From: an uncultured Halieaceae bacterium
Lineage (GTDB): Bacteria; Pseudomonadota; Gammaproteobacteria; Pseudomonadales; Halieaceae
Reading direction: 5' to 3'
DNA length: 46,774 nt
Assembly: GCA_913056165.1 (NCBI GenBank)
Contig: CAJXMD010000010.1
Coordinates: 1-46,774, forward strand
The position numbers were made by a program, and so were the translations under genes. Shown in pieces: positions 14,061 through 23,048 of the stretch (the stretch's first letter is position 1; the number at the start of each line of letters is the position of its first letter). The notes beneath the pieces were generated by a model. It was not told where the DNA came from. It made no database searches and saw only the letters and a program-made list of their open reading frames with translations.

Positions 14061-16304
14061 ATGCGCCTTGTTGTGCAGATCTCACGACAAACATTGCTCG
14101 CTACTCTGGTATTGGTTTGCGCCTCAGCCCTGGCCAGCCAGACGGAGGGCGAGTACACAGGGACTCAAAGCTGTGTAGCTTGCCACGAGAAAGCGGCGGC
14201 TGACTGGCTGGGCTCCCACCACGATCTCGCTATGCAGGAAGTCAGTGAGAAAACGGTCCTGGGTGACTTTGAAGGCAGCACATTTACCTATGGCGACATA
14301 ACGTCGACGTTTTATCGCAAAGACGGCAAGTACTGGGTGCGCACCGATAACGCCGACGGCGCGTTGGAAGATTTCGCCGTTGCCTATGTCTTCGGGGTTT
14401 ATCCCCTGCAGCAATACCTGCTGCCAACTGGCGACGGCCGGCTTCAGGCACTTACGATCGCATGGGATTCACGCCCGACTGAACAAGGAGGTCAGCGCTG
14501 GTACCACCTCTATCCCGATGATGTCATCACAGCGGGAGATCCGCTGCACTGGACTGGCCCTTACCAGAACTGGAATACCCGGTGTGCAGAGTGTCACAGC
14601 ACAAACGTGCGGAAGAACTATTCCCCAACAAGCCGTTCCTTTGACACCGCGTTTAATGATATCGACGTGGGGTGTGAGGCCTGTCACGGACCCGGCAAAC
14701 AGCACGTCACCCTCGCCAAGCAAGGCAAGTTGGATACCGACCCCCTCGCAGGATTTGTGGCATCTTTAGCGACTGACACCTTGTGGGCCTGGTCCGAAAA
14801 TGCCGCCATCGCATCACCCTCGTCACCGAAAGGTAAGAACACCCAAATCGATAACTGTGCTCGCTGTCATGCAAGACGAAGCACCTTGGGGGATTACCAC
14901 TACGGCACGGACCTGTTAGATACCCACCGACTGGCACTCATCGAGAACCCTCTGTACTGGCCAGACGGGCAAATTCGCGATGAGGTGTATGTCTATGGAT
15001 CCTTTGTACAAAGCAAGATGTACCAAGCAGGCGTTGTCTGCAGCAATTGTCACAATCCCCATAGCAATCAGCTGATCGCCGAAGGTAACGGCGTCTGCAC
15101 CCAATGCCATAAAGCCTCTGTCTTTGACACAGAAAACCACCATCGACACCCTGTCAACTCAACCGGAGCGGCGTGCGTTGGCTGCCACATGCCCGAGCAG
15201 GTTTATATGGGCGTCGATGCAAGGCGAGATCACAGCATGCGAATTCCCAGACCCGACATCGCCATGCAAATTGGTGCTCCGGATGCCTGCACCCAGTGCC
15301 ATACCGAACGGTCCCAAAGCTGGGCACTGCAAGCAGTCCGCGAATGGGGTATCGACCCGGGCTCACCGAGAAATCATCCGGCGCTCGCCCTGCACAACAG
15401 TCAGCGCGGTGATGTTCGATCCATCCCCTCCCTGAAACGGATCATTGCTGACGAGGAGGCGACAGAACTTCTGAGGGCCTCGGCTTTGAATCAATTTGGT
15501 CAGCTCGGCAGTCCGGATCTAGCCCAGTCGACCTCTTTGCTTCTTGGATCAACCGATAGCCTGCTGCGACTAAGCGCTGTGCGCGCCTTGTCGGCTCTGC
15601 CTCCACAGCAGCGTTTTTTGATGCTGCGGCCACTGATTAGTGACCCGGTGTTAGCAGTGCGTCTGGCAGTGGCGGATCAACTTGCAGATGTCCCCTTTAA
15701 CGAACTCAGGCCTCAGGACGTTGCACAGCTTGACCCCCTGTTCAAAGAGTACGAACAGGTGCAGTCCCAGCATCTGGATATGCCCTCAATTCAGCTACAA
15801 CTCGCCAACTACTGGCGCCGCCGGGGTGACCCGGTTCAATCTGAAAAAGCGCTCAGAGAGGCGTTAAACCTCAACGACCAACTCGAAGCCGCCTACATCA
15901 ATCTGGCGGATCTGCTCCGAGTGCTCAACCGTGAACCGGAAGCGAAACGCCTTCTCGAGTCAGGGATAGAAAAAAGCCCGAGCCCCGGCACACTAAAACA
16001 CGCGCTTGGGCTTCTTGAAATTCGCCAAGGCAATCCTCAGCAGGGGATGTCTTTGCTCGCAGACGCCGCAGCCAACGAATCAGGGGCCACCCGCCATCGC
16101 TATGTCTATGCCGTTGCGCTACACGATACCGGATCTGTGGAGGAGTCCATCAAGCTTCTCGAGCAGCTTAACAATGAGTATCCGGGACAACCTCAGGTGC
16201 TGTATGCATTGATTGCCTACCATGGAGAACAGGGGAATCGGGCAGAGCAAGAGCGATATCAGGCCCAGCTTCAGACGATTTCCCGAGCCCTAAGCGCTCG
16301 CTGA
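14061..16304 (+). CDS. Octahaem cytochrome c with HEAT-like and TPR repeats
   Basis: A 747-residue exported protein. After a signal peptide (about residues 1-26) come eight CxxCH haem-binding motifs at about residues 38, 175, 205, 266, 327, 346, 372 and 410 (CVACH, CAECH, CEACH, CARCH, CSNCH, CTQCH, CVGCH, CTQCH), the layout of cytochrome c554/NrfB-like multihaem proteins. Residues about 430-560 look like HEAT-type helices (repeated SLLRLSAVRALSAL and PVLAVRLAVADQLAD), and about 580-740 are TPR units. It should be a periplasmic electron carrier or oxidoreductase with a protein-binding tail; the substrate is unknown. The ATG at 14061 with GGGGGA upstream is preferred to the TTG at 14040. It stands alone, without a quinone oxidase or nitrite reductase partner. 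Confidence 0.88.
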   Translation: MRLVVQISRQTLLATLVLVCASALASQTEGEYTGTQSCVACHEKAAADWLGSHHDLAMQEVSEKTVLGDFEGSTFTYGDITSTFYRKDGKYWVRTDNADGALEDFAVAYVFGVYPLQQYLLPTGDGRLQALTIAWDSRPTEQGGQRWYHLYPDDVITAGDPLHWTGPYQNWNTRCAECHSTNVRKNYSPTSRSFDTAFNDIDVGCEACHGPGKQHVTLAKQGKLDTDPLAGFVASLATDTLWAWSENAAIASPSSPKGKNTQIDNCARCHARRSTLGDYHYGTDLLDTHRLALIENPLYWPDGQIRDEVYVYGSFVQSKMYQAGVVCSNCHNPHSNQLIAEGNGVCTQCHKASVFDTENHHRHPVNSTGAACVGCHMPEQVYMGVDARRDHSMRIPRPDIAMQIGAPDACTQCHTERSQSWALQAVREWGIDPGSPRNHPALALHNSQRGDVRSIPSLKRIIADEEATELLRASALNQFGQLGSPDLAQSTSLLLGSTDSLLRLSAVRALSALPPQQRFLMLRPLISDPVLAVRLAVADQLADVPFNELRPQDVAQLDPLFKEYEQVQSQHLDMPSIQLQLANYWRRRGDPVQSEKALREALNLNDQLEAAYINLADLLRVLNREPEAKRLLESGIEKSPSPGTLKHALGLLEIRQGNPQQGMSLLADAAANESGATRHRYVYAVALHDTGSVEESIKLLEQLNNEYPGQPQVLYALIAYHGEQGNRAEQERYQAQLQTISRALSAR

Positions 16305-16309
16305 CACCC

Positions 16310-16888
16310 TCAGTCTGTACGCAGACGAAGATCGACAGTAACGGGGACTGTGCTCGCTATTGCGTCGAGACCAGCAAGCGTCTGGAGCGCCTTCACACCT
16401 GTCTCAAGGCCAAAATCCCTCGCGGATATCAACAGCGGTTCCCGGGTGGTCACCCAGATTCGCTTGCTCACTTTGGCGGCTCTTAGCTTTGCGCTGGCCT
16501 CTGTGGTAACACCGTGAAGAGAGATGGTGAGGGGCAGATCGATATCGAGGGGAGCGCCGGACTCTATCTGAGCCATATCCTGGGGCTGTAATTGCGCCGT
16601 GATGACGGCCTCAGGGTAATCAGCGACCTCGAAAAAGATATCCCGCATGCGCTGATTGCGAATCTCCACATAAGTCTCCACCGAACTCAGATCAATGCGA
16701 AGCGTTGCTTGCCCCTTCGACGTAATTCCGCCTTTTATTTCAGTAAAGTGATTATTTTCTGCAACCGCGTTGTTTTTGGTCGACACATAAGAGACCGATG
16801 AGGTCTGCATAACCTGCCAATCAGCCATTGCGTTACCCGAGATGGCCCCCAGTGCAGCGAAGAGTGTAAAAACGATAAAGGCTTTCAT
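16310..16888 (-). CDS. YceI-family periplasmic protein
   Basis: A 192-residue protein with a signal peptide (MKAFIVFTLFAALGAISGNAMA) and a YceI-like lipocalin-type barrel domain (about residues 23-190). The pattern SSVSYVSTKNNAVAENNHFTEIKGGI, then LRIDLSSVETYVEIRNQRM, and RDFFEVADYPEA-type text (IFFEVADYPEAVI) is characteristic. Related proteins bind isoprenoid lipids such as polyprenyl chains; the ligand here is not known. The start is the ATG at 16888 with AAGGA 8 nt upstream; an upstream frame extension runs into parE and is not used. It follows parE by 25 bp, so it is probably in the same transcript. Confidence 0.9.
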   Translation of the reverse strand: MKAFIVFTLFAALGAISGNAMADWQVMQTSSVSYVSTKNNAVAENNHFTEIKGGITSKGQATLRIDLSSVETYVEIRNQRMRDIFFEVADYPEAVITAQLQPQDMAQIESGAPLDIDLPLTISLHGVTTEASAKLRAAKVSKRIWVTTREPLLISARDFGLETGVKALQTLAGLDAIASTVPVTVDLRLRTD

Positions 16889-16913
16889 CAAACGGGTCCT
16901 TATCTTAATTAGA

Positions 16914-18803
16914 TTAAACAGCCACTTCGGCCAGATCGCCCTTGGATTCAAGCCAGGCTTTGCGATCACCCGACCGTTTTTTGGCGAGCAACATATCGAA
17001 CATGCTATTGGTATCGTCGTCGGTATCCAACACCAGCTGAACCAATCGTCGAGTATCGGGGTCCATTGTCGTCTCACGAAGCTGGGACGGATTCATCTCC
17101 CCCAGTCCCTTAAAGCGCTGCACATTGGGTTTGGCGCGCTTGTTTTCCGCCGCCAGCCGTTCGAGGATTCCATTGCGTTCGGAATCATCCAGAGCGTAGT
17201 ACACCTCTTTGCCCACATCGATTCGATAAAGTGGCGGCATTGCAACGAACACGTGCCCCGCCCTGACGAGAGGCCTGAAATGGCGCAGGAACAGTGCACA
17301 TATCAGCGTGGCAATATGAAGTCCGTCAGAGTCTGCATCGGCAAGGATGCACACTTTTTTATAACGCAGCCCAGACAGGTCATCGCTACCCGGGTCAATG
17401 CCCAGAGCCACTGAAATATTGTGCACCTCGGCGGATGCGAGGATCTCCTGCGAGTCGACTTCCCAGGTATTTAATATTTTGCCTCGCAATGGAAGGATCG
17501 CCTGAAACTCACGGTTTCTAGCCTGCTTTGCGGAACCTCCCGCAGAGTCGCCCTCCACCAGAAACAACTCGCCTTGATCGGGATCTTCGGTGGTGCAATC
17601 AGCCAGCTTTCCGGGCAATGCTGGACCCGACGCCACTTTTTTTCGAACCACTTTCTTCGCGGAGCGCAACCTGGCCTGGGCCCGGTTGATACACATCTCG
17701 GCGAGTAGCTCCGCCTCACCGGTATGCTGGTTGAGCCACAGGCTGAAAGCATCTTTGGCAACTCCGGAAACAAACCCTGCCGCTTCCCGTGAAGAGAGTC
17801 GCTCTTTTGTTTGTCCTGAAAATTGGGGGTCTTGGAGTTTTGAGGAAAGGACATAGGCGCATCTATCCCAGACATCCTCAGCAGTTAACTTCACCCCTCG
17901 CGGCAGCAGGTTTCTCAATTCGCAGAACTCTCTTATCGATTCAAGCAAGCCCGAACGGAGGCCGTTAACGTGAGTGCCACCCTGAGCCGTTGGAATAAGA
18001 TTCACGTAGGACTCGGTGATCAAGTCGCCCCCTTCCGGCAGCCATTGAATTGCCCAGTCAACCGCCTCGGTCTCACCCTGAAAATTACAGGTAAACGGCG
18101 CCTCCGGGATCACTGGAAAATCGATGGTTGCATCAGCCAGATAATCGGCAATGCCGTCTTCGTAAAACCATTCAGTTTTTTCTTTTTTCTTCTCATCCAG
18201 TAGCGTGACCTTGAGGCCGGGACAAAGCACGGCCTTCGCACGTAAAACATGCGACAGGCGGGAAAGGGAAAAATTGGCTGAGTCGAAATATTGTGGGTCG
18301 GGCATAAAGCGAATACCGGTTCCCGTATTGCGCTTGCCACAGGAGTCAACCACTTTGAGATCTGAGGCCTTGTCGCCGTTCTCGAAAGCCATCTCATAGA
18401 CTTCCCCATCACGACGAATAGTCACTTCAAGGCGAGTGGACAGCGCATTGACAACCGAGACACCGACACCATGCAGACCGCCGCTAAACTGATAGTTCTT
18501 GTCAGAAAACTTACCCCCCGCATGGAGGGTCGACAGGATGACCTCCACGCCGGGCTTTTTCTGCACCGGGTGCAAATCCACTGGCATTCCCCGTCCGTTA
18601 TCAACGATGCTAATGCCACCATCCCCATGGAGAGTGACATCAATTTTATCGGCATGACCCCCTAAGGCCTCATCTACGGAGTTATCGATGACCTCTTGCG
18701 CGAGGTGATTGGGGCGGGTGGTGTCGGTATACATGCCCGGGCGTTTGCGCACAGGCTCTAGCCCCGTGAGTACTTCAATGGCGTCAGCGTTGTATTGGCT
18801 CAT
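16914..18803 (-). CDS. parE: DNA topoisomerase IV subunit B
   Basis: The ATPase subunit of topoisomerase IV, which decatenates daughter chromosomes with ParC. Its 629 residues match E. coli ParE (630). The GHKL ATPase region has the catalytic Glu in DNSVDEALGGHA and the Gly-rich DNGRGMP. A transducer domain follows, and the TOPRIM domain carries VEGDSAGGSAKQARNREFQAILPLRGKILN and DADSDGLHI metal-binding residues. The start is ATG 18803 (MSQYNADAIEVLTGLEPVRKRPGMY); a longer frame continues into cpdA. It lies 25 bp after cpdA. The block yqiB-cpdA-parE is co-directional, as in E. coli. Confidence 0.98.
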   Translation of the reverse strand: MSQYNADAIEVLTGLEPVRKRPGMYTDTTRPNHLAQEVIDNSVDEALGGHADKIDVTLHGDGGISIVDNGRGMPVDLHPVQKKPGVEVILSTLHAGGKFSDKNYQFSGGLHGVGVSVVNALSTRLEVTIRRDGEVYEMAFENGDKASDLKVVDSCGKRNTGTGIRFMPDPQYFDSANFSLSRLSHVLRAKAVLCPGLKVTLLDEKKKEKTEWFYEDGIADYLADATIDFPVIPEAPFTCNFQGETEAVDWAIQWLPEGGDLITESYVNLIPTAQGGTHVNGLRSGLLESIREFCELRNLLPRGVKLTAEDVWDRCAYVLSSKLQDPQFSGQTKERLSSREAAGFVSGVAKDAFSLWLNQHTGEAELLAEMCINRAQARLRSAKKVVRKKVASGPALPGKLADCTTEDPDQGELFLVEGDSAGGSAKQARNREFQAILPLRGKILNTWEVDSQEILASAEVHNISVALGIDPGSDDLSGLRYKKVCILADADSDGLHIATLICALFLRHFRPLVRAGHVFVAMPPLYRIDVGKEVYYALDDSERNGILERLAAENKRAKPNVQRFKGLGEMNPSQLRETTMDPDTRRLVQLVLDTDDDTNSMFDMLLAKKRSGDRKAWLESKGDLAEVAV

Positions 18804-18828
18804 GAAAAAGCCTGGTCTCCTGTATGGC

Positions 18829-19677
18829 TTACTGGTAGCCCCGTCTTTTTGTATCGGCGATATGGAGATCCGCCGGCAATCTCGAGATACCAGTCTGTAC
18901 CTGTCCATCGGGTGACAGCTCTAGCCACCGATAACCCGGTCCAATCTGGTCTACCTTGAACTCTACCTGATTCGGCGCAAACTGTACGCAGGTGGAGGGT
19001 GTGGTGAGATAACGAATTCCATCCAAGACTTGGTCAGTCGCCTGATGAACGTGTCCGGAAATGACGACGACTGACCTATTACACTCAGCGACACTCGCGC
19101 AGAAATGTTCGGCATTGGAGACTCGCTGACCGTCCAGCCAGTCGCATCCAATCGAATGCAGTGGATGATGCAGGGCAACCAGCAAGTGCTTATCAGCCTC
19201 ATTTGCCCGATCAACAGCGCTATCCAACCGCGCTATCTCGACATCACTCAGATAGCCCCCAACTTGTCCAGGTTGCTGAGAGTGCAGCAGCACCATCATC
19301 CAGGCATCGGTTTCCACCATACGACGAGTGCGATGGGGGTACTGAACTAGGCCTGAGGGGTAGTCATCATGATTGCCTGGAAGCCACAGGCAAGGCGGTT
19401 CTGTGTCGCTTCCAAAATGCTCGAGGTATTTCTCAAGACGCCGGTAGGCCTCTGGGTCACCGTCGGCCGCGATATCACCTGTAACCAAGGTCAGGTGCTG
19501 TGCAAAGCCGTCCTGCTGGGCCAGCGTGAGCACGTCTTTGAGGGATCGATCGGTATCAACTCCAAGAAGGTCATCCCCGGCGTTAGCGCCCAGGTGGGTG
19601 TCAGATATTTGTAAAACGCGGACCAGCCCCGCTATCGACAGGGCAATAGACTCGGAAGGCGCACTGTCAGAGCTCAT
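18829..19677 (-). CDS. cpdA: 3',5'-cyclic-AMP phosphodiesterase
   Basis: A calcineurin-like metallophosphoesterase of 282 residues (E. coli CpdA has 275) that hydrolyses cAMP to AMP and lowers cAMP/CRP signalling. The five metal-binding blocks are present in order: ISDTHLG, TGDIAADG, LPGNHDD, ALHHPLHSIG and SGHVHQ. The ATG at 19677 lies within the last codons of yqiB (11-nt overlap), so the start is probably translationally coupled; a longer frame exists but would be mostly inside yqiB. The position between yqiB and parE supports the CpdA identity over a generic phosphodiesterase. Confidence 0.92.
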   Translation of the reverse strand: MSSDSAPSESIALSIAGLVRVLQISDTHLGANAGDDLLGVDTDRSLKDVLTLAQQDGFAQHLTLVTGDIAADGDPEAYRRLEKYLEHFGSDTEPPCLWLPGNHDDYPSGLVQYPHRTRRMVETDAWMMVLLHSQQPGQVGGYLSDVEIARLDSAVDRANEADKHLLVALHHPLHSIGCDWLDGQRVSNAEHFCASVAECNRSVVVISGHVHQATDQVLDGIRYLTTPSTCVQFAPNQVEFKVDQIGPGYRWLELSPDGQVQTGISRLPADLHIADTKRRGYQ

Positions 19678-20131
19678 CAAATGCGGGAAAGATTGAGCTA
19701 TTTGGGGTGTAACCCGATACCAGCAGGACAGAGAGCAGCTCGGCGACATATTGGTTCTGCTGAAGCTTTTCATCGCGCTGGTACATTCCGGGATTGGGGT
19801 ATTGATAACGCCCTTTCAGCTGGTTGTGACGCTCTAAGGTCACCACTTCGGCCATTTTGGCATCGTGATAAAGGCGTATATCAAGACGAATAGCAGCCTT
19901 TGGTAACGTGGCCGGTCCTACCTGCACCAATCGAAGTGTAGTGGTATATCGGCAGCGCTCGATCACCTCAATGCTCAGTGACAGCGCCCCGGAAACCAGT
20001 TCGGTAGCATTCGTATTTTCATACCCGGGAAAGGCTTTCGTGAGGCGCAAATAGTTAGCCTCACAGATACTGTGAAGATCGCATAGATTGACGTTGTAAC
20101 GCGACTCAGTGTCACTGGCCGAATAGGCCAT
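19667..20131 (-). CDS. yqiB: YqiB-family (DUF1249) protein
   Basis: A 154-residue cytosolic protein of the DUF1249 family, equivalent to E. coli YqiB (140 residues). Shared landmarks are the opening LCDLHSICEANYLRL, the central ERCRYTTTL, the RLYHDAKMAEV stretch and RYQYPNPGMYQRDEKLQQNQYVAELL. The biochemical function is unknown. The start is ATG 20131 with a strong GGAGG site 7 nt upstream; the frame runs 52 codons further but has no support. The gene diverges from tolC and overlaps cpdA by 11 nt, the usual place of yqiB. Confidence 0.92.
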   Translation of the reverse strand: MAYSASDTESRYNVNLCDLHSICEANYLRLTKAFPGYENTNATELVSGALSLSIEVIERCRYTTTLRLVQVGPATLPKAAIRLDIRLYHDAKMAEVVTLERHNQLKGRYQYPNPGMYQRDEKLQQNQYVAELLSVLLVSGYTPNSSIFPAFDEL

Positions 20132-20266
20132 AAATAAACCTCCAATGCGTAGACTTGAGTTTACCAACACCGAGGAAGCTTCGCAGGTCAAAATATCACG
20201 GGGATTTTGACTGCGACAGACTGTATACTCTAGCGGCTTTTTTGCATGCTGTGACAAGGAGCCCAC
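20132..20266. promoter_or_regulatory. Divergent yqiB/tolC promoter region
   Basis: The 135-bp spacer must hold both promoters. On the tolC side a TATACT (20224-20229) is a plausible -10 box; a TTGACT (20207-20212) lies only 11 bp upstream and is too close to serve as its -35. An AAGGAG site precedes tolC. No marbox or other operator is evident by eye. Confidence 0.4.
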
Positions 20267-21706
20267 ATGCCTCACCTGACTCTCCACCCTTGGAAATTTG
20301 TGCTCGCTGCTCTATCGCTGATCACTTCAGTGGCAACAGTGAGAGCAGAAACCTTACTGGACATCTATGAGTTGGCCCTTGAGAACGACGCTCAGTTAAA
20401 GGCGCAGGAAGCCCTTTATCTGGCGAACATTGAAAACAAGAACGTTGCGCTTTCTGCCCTCTTGCCGCAAGTCCGCGCAGGCTATGGCATTACCGGAACC
20501 GACGCGGAGTCAATAAACCGCAGTATCGTGGGATTCACACCAGGCGCCAGCCCAATTATCGGCGACGCCTACAGCAGAACTGACATCGAGACTGAAGGAT
20601 GGGATTTTGCATTGGCGCAACCTTTGTTTGACTTGGGTGCCTGGTACAGCCTTCAAGCAGGGCAGGAAATCAGCAAACAGGCCGAGGCCGAGTTCGCCTC
20701 AGCGACTCAAAATTTAATTGTGCGGACAGTAGAGGCTTATCTTGGCGTTCTCCGTGCACAGGATAATTTGGCTGCGGCTGAGGCAGCAGAGCGCGCCTTC
20801 AGCCGCCAGCTTGAACAAACCCAGCAGCGATTTGAAGTCGGGCTAATTGCCATTACCGACGTCTATGAATCAGAGGCCGCCAGAGATATTGCCGAGGTGC
20901 AGCGCATCGTAGAGGAGAATAACGTCGCTGTGGCAAAAGAACGACTGTCCATTCTCACTGGGCAGGACCACGGCCCCCTTTATCTGTTAGGTGAAGATCT
21001 TGAAGCTAACCCGCCAACTCCCGCTGATCGCGCAGAGTGGGTCAAGATGGCTCTCGACAACAATTACGATCTTGCCGCGGCCCGCTATGCAGAAGAATCT
21101 GCGCGACAATCCGCCAAGGCGAGTGCATCGCGCCATGCCCCGACTGTAACAGCCTCTTATCAATACTCAGACACTGACACTGAAGGGACTCGAATCGCCG
21201 ATCCAAATCCGATATTTCTGGTACAGCCGCAGTCGGAAGATCAGCGGGAGGTCTGGCAGGTTCGAGTTGACGTGCCTTTGTTTTTGGGCGGCAGATTGCA
21301 TGCCCAGCGACGCCAGTCCGCCCAACAACATGTTGCTGCCATGGAGACTCGTGTCAATCTGGAGAGAACAACTATTACTAACGCGCGCTCCCTTCATATG
21401 ACGGTAACCTCCAATGCGGCACGCGTGAAGGCTCGCAAGCAAGCGATACGCTCAGCCGAAAGTGCTCTGGACGCCACAGAGGCTGGTTACGAAGTAGGAA
21501 CACGCAACATTGTTGATGTGCTGAACGCTCAAAATCTTCTTTATACATCGCTGAGAGATTACGCCAACGCTCGCTACGACTATGTAATCAGCCTACTTCG
21601 ATTGAAAGAAAATGCCGGCTCCCTGTCGCCGGATGATGTTGCTGCACTGGACAGTGCCCTGACTCCACCACCCGCCCCCACAGCGGGTGGGGCAAGCCCG
21701 TCCTGA
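20267..21706 (+). CDS. tolC: Outer membrane channel protein TolC
   Basis: A 479-residue trimeric outer membrane channel that serves RND and ABC pumps. It has a signal peptide (to about VRA-E, residue 28) and two OEP repeats. The start of the mature protein ETLLDIYELALENDAQLKA, the LPQVRAGYG stretch, GLIAITDVYESEAARD and GTRNIVDVLNAQNLLYTSLRDYANARYDYV are classic TolC landmarks. The position divergent from yqiB-cpdA-parE matches the E. coli and Pseudomonas arrangement, which supports calling it tolC rather than another family member. The C-terminus is short and Pro/Gly-rich, coded by an inverted repeat (21668-21690). Confidence 0.93.
   Translation: MPHLTLHPWKFVLAALSLITSVATVRAETLLDIYELALENDAQLKAQEALYLANIENKNVALSALLPQVRAGYGITGTDAESINRSIVGFTPGASPIIGDAYSRTDIETEGWDFALAQPLFDLGAWYSLQAGQEISKQAEAEFASATQNLIVRTVEAYLGVLRAQDNLAAAEAAERAFSRQLEQTQQRFEVGLIAITDVYESEAARDIAEVQRIVEENNVAVAKERLSILTGQDHGPLYLLGEDLEANPPTPADRAEWVKMALDNNYDLAAARYAEESARQSAKASASRHAPTVTASYQYSDTDTEGTRIADPNPIFLVQPQSEDQREVWQVRVDVPLFLGGRLHAQRRQSAQQHVAAMETRVNLERTTITNARSLHMTVTSNAARVKARKQAIRSAESALDATEAGYEVGTRNIVDVLNAQNLLYTSLRDYANARYDYVISLLRLKENAGSLSPDDVAALDSALTPPPAPTAGGASPS
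21668..21690 (+). repeat. Hairpin at the 3' end of tolC
   Basis: CCACCCGC (21668-21675) and GCGGGTGG (21683-21690) form a perfect 8-bp G+C stem with a 7-nt loop inside the last tolC codons, where it codes the PPPAPTAGG tail. No T-run follows closely, so it may protect the mRNA end or slow polymerase before waaA rather than terminate. Confidence 0.45.
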
Positions 21707-21794
21707 TATTCTCTTGGCGAAAGATAGCTCACCTTTTTCAATCTGTGTATGTGAGTGGCGCTTAGTCATGTTGCAGCAAAAATAGGCAGCCCGT

Positions 21795-23045
21795 TTGACT
21801 GCCGAGCCAGTAAGCAACTTTCTCAGGTTGTTAATTTACAACCTCACACTGTTGTTGCTGTCTCCTGTTTTGTTACTCCTGACCCTGTATCAGGCGCGGC
21901 GTCGGCGGGGTGGGGCTCGGTTTATAAAAGAGCGTTTCGGCTTATTTCGCACCAGCGCGGCTCAAACACCCTATTGGTTTCATGCTGCATCTGTTGGGGA
22001 AATCCAACTCGTCCTGCCTTTGCTCCCATGTACAGGACAGGCCCGTGTTTTACTCACTTGCAACACTCCGGAAGCACTGAGACTTGCTGAGAAAAAGGTA
22101 GGGCCAGGGGTTGAGGTCCACTTCTGCCCGATCGATTTCTTTTGGGCCGTTGGACGGCTTGTACGGCACTTTCAACCAAAGCACCTGTTTATCGTGGAAA
22201 CCGAGCTATGGCCGCAGCTGTTTGCTACAGCAAGGAAGCATGGCGTTGAAATCAGAATAATTAATGGTCGAGTCGGGAAAAAAACCGCGGAGGCCCCCAT
22301 CGCCCTTAAACCACTCTATCGGCAGATGCTGAATCATGTGACGCATATTTGGGCGAGGGATCCGATTGATAAAGACCGCTTTATTGCTCTGGGATGCCCG
22401 AAGGATCGAGTTTCAGTTGCCGGCAATCTCAAACTGTCCAGACCCTCAGAGGCTGCGCCAGCTTATGAAACGGTTTCTCCCCGCCCATTCTCTCTTGCCA
22501 TTTCTACCCATGAAGATGAGGAGAACAAAATCATCCGAGCCTGGAAATCCGCTGGCAAACAAACTCTACTGGTTATTATCCCAAGACACCCGCCCAGAGC
22601 AGCAGGAATTGCCAAGAGCCTACGCGCCGAGAACATTGCCTGCGATCTCCACAGTAAGATAAAAATCCCCCAGCCATCGACCGACGTTTATCTTGTGGAT
22701 ACCACTGGCGATGTAGGGGCGTTTTGTGCACAAAGTGATTTCGTGTTTGTTGGGGGGTCGCTGGTCCCCGTAGGTGGCCACAACCTCATTGAACCCGCGA
22801 CCCTTGGCAAGGCCATTATCAGCGGTCCCCACACCGAAAATTTTGACTCGATGGTGGACTACCTGCTGGAGAGGGAGGCCATGGTCGTGACGTCGACGGA
22901 GGAAGAGTTGGCACAGGAATGGCTGAATCTATCTAACAATCCAGTTCGACGAGATCGGCTTGGGACAGCCGCGAAACAAGCGGTTGATAACCTGCCTGAT
23001 CGAGTACAGTTCTATCAGGACAAGATAAATTCTCTGCCCCTTTAA
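21795..23045 (+). CDS. waaA: Kdo transferase (3-deoxy-D-manno-octulosonic acid transferase)
   Basis: An inner-membrane-associated GT30 enzyme that adds Kdo from CMP-Kdo to lipid IVA, starting the lipopolysaccharide core. The 416 residues compare with 425 in E. coli. An N-terminal hydrophobic anchor (about 8-32) is followed by HAASVGE with the catalytic Glu69, VETELWPQL, INGRVGKK, and the donor-site stretch FVGGSLVPVGGHNLIEPATLGKAI. The only start giving a full N-terminus is TTG 21795, because an in-frame stop lies 10 bases upstream; no clear ribosome site precedes it. It converges with kdkA across three bases. The number of Kdo residues transferred cannot be read from sequence. Confidence 0.95.
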   Translation: MTAEPVSNFLRLLIYNLTLLLLSPVLLLLTLYQARRRRGGARFIKERFGLFRTSAAQTPYWFHAASVGEIQLVLPLLPCTGQARVLLTCNTPEALRLAEKKVGPGVEVHFCPIDFFWAVGRLVRHFQPKHLFIVETELWPQLFATARKHGVEIRIINGRVGKKTAEAPIALKPLYRQMLNHVTHIWARDPIDKDRFIALGCPKDRVSVAGNLKLSRPSEAAPAYETVSPRPFSLAISTHEDEENKIIRAWKSAGKQTLLVIIPRHPPRAAGIAKSLRAENIACDLHSKIKIPQPSTDVYLVDTTGDVGAFCAQSDFVFVGGSLVPVGGHNLIEPATLGKAIISGPHTENFDSMVDYLLEREAMVVTSTEEELAQEWLNLSNNPVRRDRLGTAAKQAVDNLPDRVQFYQDKINSLPL

Positions 23046-23048
23046 GGC

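Noticed and set aside
16842..17414. Plus-strand frame of 190 codons
   Set aside because: It lies fully within the yceI signal region and the parE coding sequence in another frame; no domain is visible.
18804..18908. Longer N-terminus of ParE
   Set aside because: It reads into cpdA and is not part of the ParE family; the conserved start is MSQYNADAIEVL.
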